Positions 1 through 6,671 of a stretch of DNA of 6,700 bases are shown here, piece after piece. The translations under genes and the position numbers were made by a program. The first letter of the stretch is position 1. The number at the start of each line of letters is the position of its first letter. The DNA is from Chitinophaga pinensis (lineage in GTDB: Bacteria > Bacteroidota > Bacteroidia > Flavobacteriales_D > Crocinitomicaceae), in contig CAMATR010000101.1 of the NCBI GenBank assembly GCA_945861175.1, positions 1-6,700 of the forward strand, in the 5' to 3' direction. A model generated the notes under the pieces. The model worked only from the letters and a program-made list of their open reading frames with translations. It did no database searches and had not been told where the DNA came from.

Positions 1-564
1 AACGGTGTCGGCATTTGGAAAAAAGCACAAGGAATTGACAATTCCGCGGTAGAACAATACAATGAACGAAAATCTATCTCTACCGAACGAACTTTTGATT
101 ACGATACAATCGATGTACAAAAGCTCAAAGGAATAATTGCTGCTATAGCTGAAAATCTGGCTTTTCAGTTAAGAAGAGGAAATAAACTCACAGCTTGTAT
201 TACAGTAAAAATACGCTACTCAGATTTCCAAACGCAAACGCTTCAAAAGCACATTCCTTATACCGCAGCGGATCACGAATTACTTCCCATTGTTTCCGAA
301 CTCTTCGAACGAATTTATAACCGTCGCATGCTTGTAAGACTTATCGGTGTTCGCTACAGCTCGCTAGTTTCAGGAAGTCACCAACTCAATCTTTTTGACG
401 ACGGAACACGCTACTCTGAACTCTATGATGCATTGGACAAGATTCGCAAACGCTTCGGAGACCGAGCCATAATAAGAGCAATCGGAATGGAAGCCCGTAC
501 AATCGGAAGATGGAACCCATTTAACGGAGAGCCACCACCATTGTTGGCGAATAGGAAACTTTAG
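1..564 (+). CDS. dinB: DinB-like Y-family DNA polymerase (Pol IV type), C-terminal part; 5' end outside window
   Basis: The reading frame is open from base 1 to the TAG at 562-564, giving 187 residues of a protein that starts left of the window. The visible part begins in the thumb region (GIWKKAQGIDN, the counterpart of the W-x-x-x-x-GID segment of Pol IV) and goes on with ERKSISTERTF, the conserved entry to the little-finger domain. It ends with the little finger itself (VRLIGVRYSSLV). QLNLF, encoded at 382-396, fits the beta-clamp-binding consensus QLxLF. A conserved tail follows (LDKIRKRFGDRAIIRA, then RWNPFNGEPPPLL). Y-family polymerases copy damaged DNA at low fidelity. The palm and fingers with the catalytic acidic residues lie outside the window, so it cannot be said from this piece whether the enzyme is active or an ImuB-like inactive relative. 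The tail lacks the LSPRYTT ending of UmuC, which favours DinB. The nearby dnaE paralogue suggests a shared damage-response operon. Confidence 0.9.
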   Translation, partial: NGVGIWKKAQGIDNSAVEQYNERKSISTERTFDYDTIDVQKLKGIIAAIAENLAFQLRRGNKLTACITVKIRYSDFQTQTLQKHIPYTAADHELLPIVSELFERIYNRRMLVRLIGVRYSSLVSGSHQLNLFDDGTRYSELYDALDKIRKRFGDRAIIRAIGMEARTIGRWNPFNGEPPPLLANRKL

Positions 565-569
565 AACAC

Positions 570-589
570 AGATCGCTTCGCTGTGAGAG
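570..589 (+). repeat. Left arm of the inverted repeat around the S23 gene
   Basis: This arm pairs with 1049-1068. It starts 6 bases after the stop of the upstream polymerase gene. It can also form a small local hairpin with the preceding bases (CACAG at 567-571 with CTGTG at 581-585), so two foldings compete. In RNA the long-range stem would be GC-rich and stable. Confidence 0.75.
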
Positions 590-635
590 ACGATAAGCGA
601 GACTTAATTATGAATAAATAAAAACAAAAAAAACA

Positions 636-995
636 ATGCACAATCACAAAAATTTAAAGATCTGGCAACGATCAATGGACTTGGTGGAAATGATCTACAA
701 AGAGACAGTAGATTTTCCCATGGAAGAGAAGTATGGATTAACAAGCCAGATAAGACGGGCTTCATCAAGTATCCCATCCGATATTGCTGAAGGATCAGGC
801 AGAAACAGTAACAAGGAATTTAAATACTTTCTATCAGTTGCTTTAGTGTCGTGTTATGAAGTTAATACCCAACTGGAGCTGGCAAAAAGACTTTCCATGC
901 TGAATCACGAAACAGCCAATATTATACTTAGAGAACTGGATGAGGTAGAAAAAATGATTATTGGTTTCACGAAATCACTTCTTAAAAAGATGTGA
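636..995 (+). CDS. Four-helix-bundle S23 protein (23S rRNA intervening-sequence protein family)
   Basis: This 119-residue protein matches the S23/four-helix-bundle family (Pfam PF05635, TIGR02436 as known) along its full length. The recognisable blocks in order are LKIWQRSMDLVEMIY at the start, KYGLTSQIRRASSSIPSDIAEGSGRNS in the middle (the family hallmark), and a FKYFLSVALVSCYEVNTQLELA helix towards the end. Family members assemble as barrels of four-helix bundles and resemble the Avd accessory protein of diversity-generating retroelements. Their role is not settled; a nucleic-acid-binding role is often proposed. The ATG at 636 follows an A-rich leader (621-635) with no Shine-Dalgarno site, as usual in Bacteroidota. 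A minimal ORF (ATG AAT AAA TAA, 610-621) lies just upstream. The gene separates two polymerase genes on the same strand and is bounded by inverted repeats, so it looks inserted, not functionally tied to them. Confidence 0.92.
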   Translation: MHNHKNLKIWQRSMDLVEMIYKETVDFPMEEKYGLTSQIRRASSSIPSDIAEGSGRNSNKEFKYFLSVALVSCYEVNTQLELAKRLSMLNHETANIILRELDEVEKMIIGFTKSLLKKM

Positions 996-1068
996 GAAGC
1001 GAGAACAGAGACATGAGAAGCTCGGGGCATAGCGGTCTCGACTCTCAGTTCTCACAGCGCAGCGGTCT
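993..1068 (+). repeat. Repeat-rich right flank of the S23 gene, including the right inverted-repeat arm
   Basis: The first half is purine-rich and carries a direct repeat TGAGAAGC (993-1000 and 1014-1021). The second half carries a direct repeat AGCGGTCT (1031-1038 and 1061-1068). Local pairings are also possible: TGTGAGA at 991-997 (spanning the S23 stop codon) with TCTCACA at 1050-1056, and GAGAAC at 1001-1006 with GTTCTC at 1048-1053. These would compete with the long-range stem to 570-589. No protein-coding signal is seen here. The segment is best read as a structured RNA end of the inserted unit. Confidence 0.6.
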
Positions 1069-1076
1069 AAAACAAC

Positions 1077-4022
1077 ATGTTCATTAAGTCATACTTCAGC
1101 CTCCGATATGGCATCGTATCCCCAGAACAAATCGTTCTATGGACGAAGCAAGAAACGTATATCCATACCGTACTTTGCGACATCAACTCGACATCTGCAG
1201 TACTTAGTTATGTCAGGGAAGCGCAAAAATACCAGGTCAAACCCATTATTGGTATCGACATCCGAAATGGAATAAATTGTTTTTATATAGTTATTGCTCG
1301 AAACAATCGCGGACTGCACGAAGCAAACCATTTTCTTTCTTATTATCTGCACAAAGGAGAACCATTTCCTGAGAAACCCCCACACCTTGGTAATTGCTTA
1401 ATCATTTATCCATGGGGAATAGAACCGAAGGAATTAAAAGAAAACGAATGGATTGGTATAAATAGTAAACAGATTTCACGTCTGACAGTACAGATAAAAA
1501 AAGTGCCTTTTCAACGAATGATTGCGATGGAACATATGACTTTTCGCAACAAGAAGGATTTCAATGCGCATCGCTTATTAAGGGCTATTGATAACAACGT
1601 ACTACTTTCCAAATTACCTAAAGAGGATCAGGCAAATGAAGATGAAAAGTTTATCCCATATACTGAACTAAAAGAACGTTTTGCTGCTTTTCCGGAGTTG
1701 ATAGAACGAACGAACCATCTGTTGTCTTTGTGTGCTGTTCACTTCGGATTTGGCGACGATGCCATTCCTCAAAACTTGGCTACTTACACAGGAAGCAAGT
1801 CAGAAGACTTCGAACTATTAAAACAACTTTGTGCAGATGGATTGGACTATCGCTATCCCGTTGTCACCGATGAGATCATTGCACGCATCGAGCAGGAAGT
1901 AGAGGTGATTGCTGAGAAAGACTACCTCTCCTATTTCCTCATCACATGGGATTTTACTTCGTATGCGCGGTCGAAGGGCTATTTCTATGTTGGAAGAGGA
2001 AGTGGCGCTAACAGTATTGTAGCTTATCTCCTTCGAATCACAGATGTGGATCCACTCGAACTAGATCTATATTTTGAACGCTTCATCAACCTTTATCGCA
2101 AAAACCCACCGGATTTCGATATCGATTTTTCCTGGAAAGACCGCGATGATGTAACACGCTATATCTTCGAACGCTATCCGAATGCTGCGTTGCTTTGCAC
2201 CTACAACACCTTTCAGTACAGCGCTTCGGTACGCGAACTCGGCAAAGTATTCGGACTTCCCAAAACAGAGATTGACTTGCTCAGCAAAGGAAAGTTCAAC
2301 TATAATCAGCTTGATCAGCTATCGCAACTCGTGATTAAGTACAGCAAATACATTCAAGGGCTTCCTTCCCATCTAAGCGTTCATGCAGGTGGAATCATCA
2401 TCAGCGAAAAACCGATAACATGGTACTCAGGAACCTTCCTCCCTCCAAAAGGATATCCCACAACACAATTTTCCATGATGGAAGCCGAAGATGTAGGACT
2501 CTACAAATTTGACATTCTCAGTCAAAGAGGATTAGGAAAGATACACGATGCACTCGAAATAATCACCTACAACCAACCGAAGAATCCGGCGCATGACATT
2601 CACGATATTTCCTATTTCAAACGCGACGAAAAAATCAAGAGATTACTGCGTTCCGCAAGGGCACTTGGCTGCTTCTACGTTGAATCTCCGGCGATGCGCA
2701 TGCTGATAGTGAAATTACAGGTCGATACATATTTGGGATTGGTAGCCGCTAGTTCGATTATTCGTCCGGGGGTAGCGCAATCAGGAATGATGCGGGAATA
2801 CATTCTTCGTCACCGTTATCCGGAAAAACGCAAAGAAGCACCAACCGTTCTCCAAGAGATCATGCCCGACACCTATGGTGTAATGGTCTATCAAGAAGAT
2901 GTAATCAAAGTAGCACATCACTTCGCAGGGCTATCACTTGCCGAAGCGGATGTATTGCGCCGCGGAATGTCGGGAAAATTTCGTTCGAGAGCAGAATTCG
3001 AAAAAGTACGTGATACCTTCTTCTCCAACTGCGAGAAAAAAGGCTATAACGAAAGTATTATTAGTGACATCTGGCGACAGATCGAAAGTTTTGCCGGCTA
3101 TGCTTTTTCAAAAGGTCATTCTGCCTCCTATGCCGTAGAAAGTTACCAAAGTTTATACCTCAAAGCGCATTATCCACTAGAATATATGACGGCTTGTATC
3201 AACAACTTTGGTGGCTATTACCGAACGGAAGTGTATGTTCACGAAGCCCGCAACTGGGGAGCTACTATTCTGGCACCATCTGTAAATCGCGGTGATTTTG
3301 AATGTGTATTGAAAGGAACAGAAATGATCCTTGGATTTATCCTCGTAAATGGTGTAGAAGCAACACTTATTCAAAAAGTACTCAACGAGCGAAAGAAAAA
3401 TGGACCATTCCAAAACTTTGAAGAGCTCATGAAACGTTCTTACATTCCGCTAGAACAACTGACGCTCATCATCCGAATTGGAGCGTTAAGCGATTTTTCG
3501 GAAACTAGAAAAGAATTGTTGTGGAAAGCTCATTTGTATCATAACAAGGTAAAAGGCCGCAATCCCTCACCCCAACTTTTTGAAGAGGAACAAAAGCACT
3601 TCAAGCTGCCTGAATTAATCGAACAAAACCTTGAACTGTCCTTCGAGCAGATTGAATTACTCGGTTTCCCACTCTGCAACCCTTTCGATCTACTTTGCAT
3701 TCAACCACCTGCACATACCTTAGCGCATGAGATCTTTCAGCATCTTGGACTCAGAATAACAACTTACGGGTACCTTGTCGCTCTGAAGAAATCCTATACG
3801 AGCAAAGGTGATACCATGTGTTTTGGGACCTTCATCGATCGTAACGGTGATATTCTGGACACAGTTCATTTCCCGGAAGTAGCGAGACGCTATCCCTTTT
3901 ACGGAAAAGGTATTTACCGAATTTTCGGAGTGGTCTCTGAAGAATTTGGATACTACTCGATTGAAGTTGGTGAAATGGAGAAGCAGCATTTTATAGAAGA
4001 TGTGAGGTTCAACGATGATTAA
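1077..4022 (+). CDS. dnaE: DnaE-type DNA polymerase III alpha subunit paralogue, probable error-prone/translesion form
   Basis: This is a 981-residue C-family polymerase, shorter than E. coli DnaE (1160). Polymerase landmarks: GRGSG at 306-310; PDFDIDF with catalytic-type D348 and D350 (E. coli D401, D403); HAGG from H436; a third aspartate D479 in YKFDIL (E. coli D555); YGVMVYQEDV followed by the LRRGMSGK block; and FAGYAFSKGHSASYA. A helix-hairpin-helix region lies around 750-785 (GPFQNFEEL) and an OB fold at about 897-970. The N-terminal PHP domain is degenerate: the usual histidine-rich H-x-H start reads KSYFSLRYG and the TDH motif reads CDIN (34-37), so metal-dependent exonuclease activity looks lost. 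No tau-binding C-terminal domain follows the OB fold. SPQLF (831-835) could be a weak clamp-binding site. The ATG at 1077 gives the expected family start (F-x-x-x-YFSLRYG); an A-rich AAAACAAC precedes it. The location behind a DinB-like gene suggests an SOS mutagenesis role as in ImuB/DnaE2 cassettes; this is inference. Confidence 0.95.
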   Translation: MFIKSYFSLRYGIVSPEQIVLWTKQETYIHTVLCDINSTSAVLSYVREAQKYQVKPIIGIDIRNGINCFYIVIARNNRGLHEANHFLSYYLHKGEPFPEKPPHLGNCLIIYPWGIEPKELKENEWIGINSKQISRLTVQIKKVPFQRMIAMEHMTFRNKKDFNAHRLLRAIDNNVLLSKLPKEDQANEDEKFIPYTELKERFAAFPELIERTNHLLSLCAVHFGFGDDAIPQNLATYTGSKSEDFELLKQLCADGLDYRYPVVTDEIIARIEQEVEVIAEKDYLSYFLITWDFTSYARSKGYFYVGRGSGANSIVAYLLRITDVDPLELDLYFERFINLYRKNPPDFDIDFSWKDRDDVTRYIFERYPNAALLCTYNTFQYSASVRELGKVFGLPKTEIDLLSKGKFNYNQLDQLSQLVIKYSKYIQGLPSHLSVHAGGIIISEKPITWYSGTFLPPKGYPTTQFSMMEAEDVGLYKFDILSQRGLGKIHDALEIITYNQPKNPAHDIHDISYFKRDEKIKRLLRSARALGCFYVESPAMRMLIVKLQVDTYLGLVAASSIIRPGVAQSGMMREYILRHRYPEKRKEAPTVLQEIMPDTYGVMVYQEDVIKVAHHFAGLSLAEADVLRRGMSGKFRSRAEFEKVRDTFFSNCEKKGYNESIISDIWRQIESFAGYAFSKGHSASYAVESYQSLYLKAHYPLEYMTACINNFGGYYRTEVYVHEARNWGATILAPSVNRGDFECVLKGTEMILGFILVNGVEATLIQKVLNERKKNGPFQNFEELMKRSYIPLEQLTLIIRIGALSDFSETRKELLWKAHLYHNKVKGRNPSPQLFEEEQKHFKLPELIEQNLELSFEQIELLGFPLCNPFDLLCIQPPAHTLAHEIFQHLGLRITTYGYLVALKKSYTSKGDTMCFGTFIDRNGDILDTVHFPEVARRYPFYGKGIYRIFGVVSEEFGYYSIEVGEMEKQHFIEDVRFNDD

Positions 4023-4124
4023 AAAGAAGCATGTATCGCTGAAAAAAGACTTTAATAATTGAATAGGATGCATTGAATGAGCGCATTCGTAAGAGCATTT
4101 CGTAACACAGTAGGTCATTTCACC

Positions 4125-4153
4125 TGTTGAAGGGCTAACTCCTTACTTCAACA
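4125..4153. terminator. Hairpin at the convergent gene junction, possible weak terminator
   Basis: TGTTGAAG (4125-4132) and CTTCAACA (4146-4153) form a perfect 8-bp inverted repeat with a 13-nt loop. It overlaps the last codons of the minus-strand phosphatase gene and lies about 100 bases after the dnaE stop. No T-tract follows on either strand, so it is not a standard intrinsic terminator. The rest of 4023-4124 shows only a minor 5-bp hairpin (4075-4088). Confidence 0.3.
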
Positions 4154-6273
4154 AAGAGCATACAGACATCATCGACTTGTTCTTGCTCCCCTTTCCACTT
4201 TTCGAACTCATTACGCATGAATTCAGTCTGATCCAAAACAGTAAATTCAGCTGATTTTAAAATAAAATCAAGCAATGCTCCTTTCTTCATTTTCTTTGTC
4301 AGATCACCTCCCATCTGATCAGCATAACCATCTGAAAAAAGTACAATTCGATCACCCTTAAAAAGCTTTATTGTAATCTCTCTAAATGATTCTTTCGAGT
4401 AAGATTTTCCGATCGGTCGCCTAGTTCCATTCAAACTTAGCAGAGTAAACATATCGGAATGACCTTTAAGATGAATAAATTGATTATCGGAGACATCATC
4501 TACAATGGCATTTGAACGTAAGATGTAAGCATTATGATTTGCTCCAGCAAAATGAAGTGTATTGGTTTCGTGATCCAAATGACAAAAACTAATATCCATC
4601 CCATCATTAAGGGTTTCACCACCACGGAATAAACTTTCAACTACATAATTATTCAAAGACTCCATCATATCTGCTGTGGACTGATATTTTCCTTCACGAA
4701 TTACCTTTTCAAGAGAGTTCATACCAATCAAGGAAACCATTGCACCAGGAACACCATGCCCGGTGCAATCAGCCACACCAAAGATGGATCGATTAAACAA
4801 CTGATAGGAAAAATAAAAGTCCCCGCTAACGATGTCTTTTGGAGCAAAAAACAACTCGAACTGCATTCGATCAGAAGTATGTTGAGTAATGTTGGGCAAG
4901 GTAGCGCGCTGAATATAAGTCGCGTAATTGATACTATCTATGATCTCTTTATTCTTTTTAGAAAGTTGATTTAAAGCTTGTTGCAAAGCGTAATTTGAAG
5001 ATTCGATCTCAGTATTCTTTGAGTTAAGAAGTAAATTCGTTTTCTTTTTTACTTTATTTGAACGATAAAGTATACCAACTCCTCCCAACAAAAGAACTCC
5101 AGCAAGAATAGCTAAGACTGCTAGGTTTCTATTTTTTCTTGCTTCCATCTCCAAACCACTATTAATCTGGTTATTCAACTTATCAGCTGTTTTTAATCGG
5201 TCAATTTCGATGATGTGCTTTTCTGACTCGTATTTCGCCTCTAAGTCCCTCAGCATGTTGCCCTGCTCTATGAGACCCATGGTATCTTTCAGACGATTGT
5301 GTAACTTCAAATAATCATAGGCCTCTTTATAATTTCCGATATAACCATACGAATCACTCAAACCAAGATAACCTGAAATAAGTGACAATGAATCCCCTAT
5401 TTCAACTTTAATTTGATTCGACTCTTTGTGAAATTGGATCGCTTTGTTGAACTGTTGTAAATCTATGTATGTTTGCGCGATATTATTATAATTGAAAGAT
5501 TGCCACAAAAGATTTTTACTTATCTTATTCATTTCTAATGCTTTGAAAAAGTAAACCAAAGCCTTTTGGTAATTCTTTCTACGTCTTTCTACACTACCAA
5601 GATTGTTATAATTTCCAGAGATTAAATGTTTATTATTCATTTTTCTTGCGAGTTCCAAGCTTAGCTTGTAATACTTTTCGGAACTATCCAAATCCCCTTG
5701 TTCTTTTAAAGAATTACCCAAACTTATTGAAGCATTTGCCATTCCTAGCGAATCATTTAGGGAATGAAAAATACTGTACGATTCCTTTAAATACTTCTCT
5801 GCTGTATTGTGTTGATCAAGCTTCAGATAAGCAATACCAATCAATCTATAAAACATGGCAATCGAAAGATCATCATCGAATTCACGTGAAATTTTCAAAC
5901 CCTTATGATACAACCCAATCCCCTCCTCGAAAAGATTCTCGTTATTCTTTAGGCTCCCTAATCGAAAATAAATTTTTGCTTCACAAGGAAATTTCGGCGT
6001 TACTTTAAATGCTTGTAATTCCAATGCAAGAGTATCAGCCTTTCCACCTAGATTAAGAGAATCCAAAAGATAAAATGCCCATAACTTCAATTCATATTGC
6101 TTGGACGGCTGCTTTTTTTTTTGTGAAATTAAAATCTGTTCAACCTTTTTTTCAAGCTCAGGAGACTTAAGTCCTTCTACTTTTTTTAATAAACTAGGAA
6201 AAGGCAACTGAGCCTCAGCTAAAAATATTAAAAAACAAGAAATTATAAGTAGTATGTATCTAATTCTTTTCAC
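4135..6273 (-). CDS. Membrane-anchored TPR protein with C-terminal SpoIIE-like PP2C phosphatase
   Basis: This 712-residue protein has, in order: a signal peptide (1-22, hydrophobic stretch ending AEA before Q); about six tetratricopeptide repeats (roughly 99-330, with repeats of the Y-x-x-L-G...A-x-x-Y/F pattern); a linker; one transmembrane helix (about 383-403); a coiled coil (about 405-450); the INYATYIQRATLP linker typical of such proteins; and a SpoIIE/PPM phosphatase domain (about 470-712). Likely metal ligands are D485 (SGDF), D502 (ADCTGHG), D648 (FSDGYAD) and D701/D702 (VDDV), so the catalytic site looks intact. The TPR part should lie outside the inner membrane and the phosphatase in the cytoplasm, dephosphorylating serine/threonine in an unknown partner, perhaps an anti-sigma-antagonist as for SpoIIE and RsbU. 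The start is GTG (6271-6273); no in-frame ATG exists before the upstream stop, and GTG gives a complete signal peptide. A run of ten A falls at codons 51-54. It has no operon partner in the window. Confidence 0.92.
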   Translation of the reverse strand: MKRIRYILLIISCFLIFLAEAQLPFPSLLKKVEGLKSPELEKKVEQILISQKKKQPSKQYELKLWAFYLLDSLNLGGKADTLALELQAFKVTPKFPCEAKIYFRLGSLKNNENLFEEGIGLYHKGLKISREFDDDLSIAMFYRLIGIAYLKLDQHNTAEKYLKESYSIFHSLNDSLGMANASISLGNSLKEQGDLDSSEKYYKLSLELARKMNNKHLISGNYNNLGSVERRRKNYQKALVYFFKALEMNKISKNLLWQSFNYNNIAQTYIDLQQFNKAIQFHKESNQIKVEIGDSLSLISGYLGLSDSYGYIGNYKEAYDYLKLHNRLKDTMGLIEQGNMLRDLEAKYESEKHIIEIDRLKTADKLNNQINSGLEMEARKNRNLAVLAILAGVLLLGGVGILYRSNKVKKKTNLLLNSKNTEIESSNYALQQALNQLSKKNKEIIDSINYATYIQRATLPNITQHTSDRMQFELFFAPKDIVSGDFYFSYQLFNRSIFGVADCTGHGVPGAMVSLIGMNSLEKVIREGKYQSTADMMESLNNYVVESLFRGGETLNDGMDISFCHLDHETNTLHFAGANHNAYILRSNAIVDDVSDNQFIHLKGHSDMFTLLSLNGTRRPIGKSYSKESFREITIKLFKGDRIVLFSDGYADQMGGDLTKKMKKGALLDFILKSAEFTVLDQTEFMRNEFEKWKGEQEQVDDVCMLFVEVRS

Positions 6274-6274
6274 A

Positions 6275-6295
6275 TCACGAATATAAATTTTTCAT
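6275..6295 (-). CDS. Possible 6-residue leader ORF before the phosphatase gene
   Basis: An ATG at 6293-6295 (minus strand) opens MKNLYS and stops at TGA (6275-6277), one base before the GTG start at 6271-6273. The ATG AAA AAT start context is A-rich, as favoured in Bacteroidota. It could re-deliver ribosomes to the weak GTG start by coupling, or be chance in AT-rich DNA. There is no homology to judge by. Confidence 0.2.
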   Translation of the reverse strand: MKNLYS

Positions 6296-6357
6296 AATTA
6301 AAATCCTTATAAAGAAACTCTTAATTTATACTGAACTTAAAAAAATGAAAAAATAAG

Positions 6358-6365
6358 TATATTTG
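6358..6365 (+). promoter_or_regulatory. Bacteroidota-type -7 promoter box (TATATTTG) for the tRNA gene
   Basis: TATATTTG matches the Bacteroidota primary-sigma -7 consensus TAnnTTTG exactly and sits 35 bases before the tRNA start, leaving room for a leader of about 30 nt. No clear TTG-type -33 element is seen at the expected distance. The rest of 6274-6400 is AT-rich and must also carry the divergent phosphatase promoter, for which I found no matching box. Confidence 0.55.
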
Positions 6366-6400
6366 TAAGCTCCTTAAATGAAAAGGAAAACTTATAAAAC

Positions 6401-6485
6401 GCGCACGTGGTGAAATTGGTAGACATGCCATCTTGAGGGGGTGGTGCCAACAGGTGTGCTGGTTCGAATCCAGTCGTGCGCACCA
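6401..6485 (+). tRNA. tRNA-Leu, anticodon GAG, CCA encoded
   Basis: This is an 85-nt tRNA of class II. The acceptor stem GCGCACG (6401-6407) pairs perfectly with CGTGCGC (6475-6481), followed by discriminator A and an encoded CCA (6483-6485). The D region contains TTGGTAGAC. The anticodon stem is CCATC (6428-6432) with GGTGG (6440-6444); the loop TTGAGGG places GAG at 6435-6437, reading CUC/CUU leucine codons. The variable region is 13 nt (6445-6457) with a short GCC/GGT stem, as in leucine tRNAs. The T arm is 6458-6474 with loop TTCGAAT. All stems are intact. Confidence 0.97.
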
Positions 6486-6528
6486 AAAGAAAAAGCAAGT
6501 TACGTAAGTAGTTTGCTTTTTCTTTTTT
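6485..6528 (+). terminator. Intrinsic terminator directly after tRNA-Leu
   Basis: A 14-bp perfect stem (6485-6498 with 6513-6526) has a 14-nt loop, and the 3' arm runs into a T-tract ending at 6528. The stem starts at the last base of the tRNA CCA, so termination follows the mature 3' end closely and little trimming would be needed. The stem is A/T-rich except for one GC step near the loop. Confidence 0.85.
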
Positions 6529-6625
6529 CATATAGCTCTGAAGGATTACTTCATAGCTGTTTTAGTGCAAAACGAAGTCCAACTTACCAATTTTCATCAA
6601 TCTAACAAAAGTCACTTTCGAGTCA

Positions 6626-6638
6626 AGGTATAATACCT
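6626..6638. promoter_or_regulatory. 13-bp palindrome upstream of the last gene, possible operator
   Basis: AGGTATAATACCT is a perfect 6+1+6 inverted repeat. It abuts TATTTTCG (6638-6645), which differs at one position from the TAnnTTTG promoter box, 26 bases before the ATG at 6672. The position between -33 and -7 would suit a repressor site. No known regulator can be named. Otherwise 6529-6671 shows no gene. Confidence 0.3.
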
Positions 6639-6671
6639 ATTTTCGTGCAGACAACTTTAAATCCCTTTGAA

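Larger units (their letters stand above)
570..1068 (+). mobile_element. Putative IVS-like element: S23 gene enclosed by long inverted repeats
   Basis: The left arm (570-589) and right arm (1049-1068) pair over 20 positions: 17 Watson-Crick pairs, two G-T (G-U in RNA) pairs and one mismatch (578/1060). Inside these arms come 8 unpaired bases on each side, then another 6-bp stem (598-603 with 1035-1040). The enclosed gene is of the S23 family, known from intervening sequences of 23S rRNA genes, whose ends also form a long stem. If 571-1067 is removed, the upstream stop and the downstream ATG are 15 nt apart, as expected in a plain operon. No transposase, no clear target duplication and no known recombinase site is visible. 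That this is a mobile or self-spreading unit is inference; the pairing and the layout are seen directly. Confidence 0.55.

Noticed and set aside
636..995. Diversity-generating retroelement, because Avd resembles S23
   Set aside because: There is no reverse transcriptase and no template/variable repeat pair in the window, and the protein carries the S23 hallmark.
562..1076. Target-site duplication around the S23 unit (TAGAACACA at 562-570 against TAAAACAAC at 1068-1076)
   Set aside because: Only 6 of 9 bases agree and both are A-rich, so chance explains it.
3720..4118. Minus-strand ORF of 132 residues overlapping the end of dnaE
   Set aside because: It lies opposite the conserved OB-fold region of dnaE and has no recognisable domain.
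5646..6008. Plus-strand ORF of 120 residues inside the phosphatase gene
   Set aside because: It is a shadow of the TPR-coding region with no family features.
6401..6528. tRNA-Leu as an integration site for a mobile element
   Set aside because: No second copy of the tRNA 3' end and no integrase gene is visible.
6337..6531. Minus-strand ORF of 64 residues over the tRNA-Leu gene
   Set aside because: It is antisense to an intact tRNA and its terminator; the RTTGFEPAHLLAPPPQDG-like stretch is the reverse translation of the tRNA.
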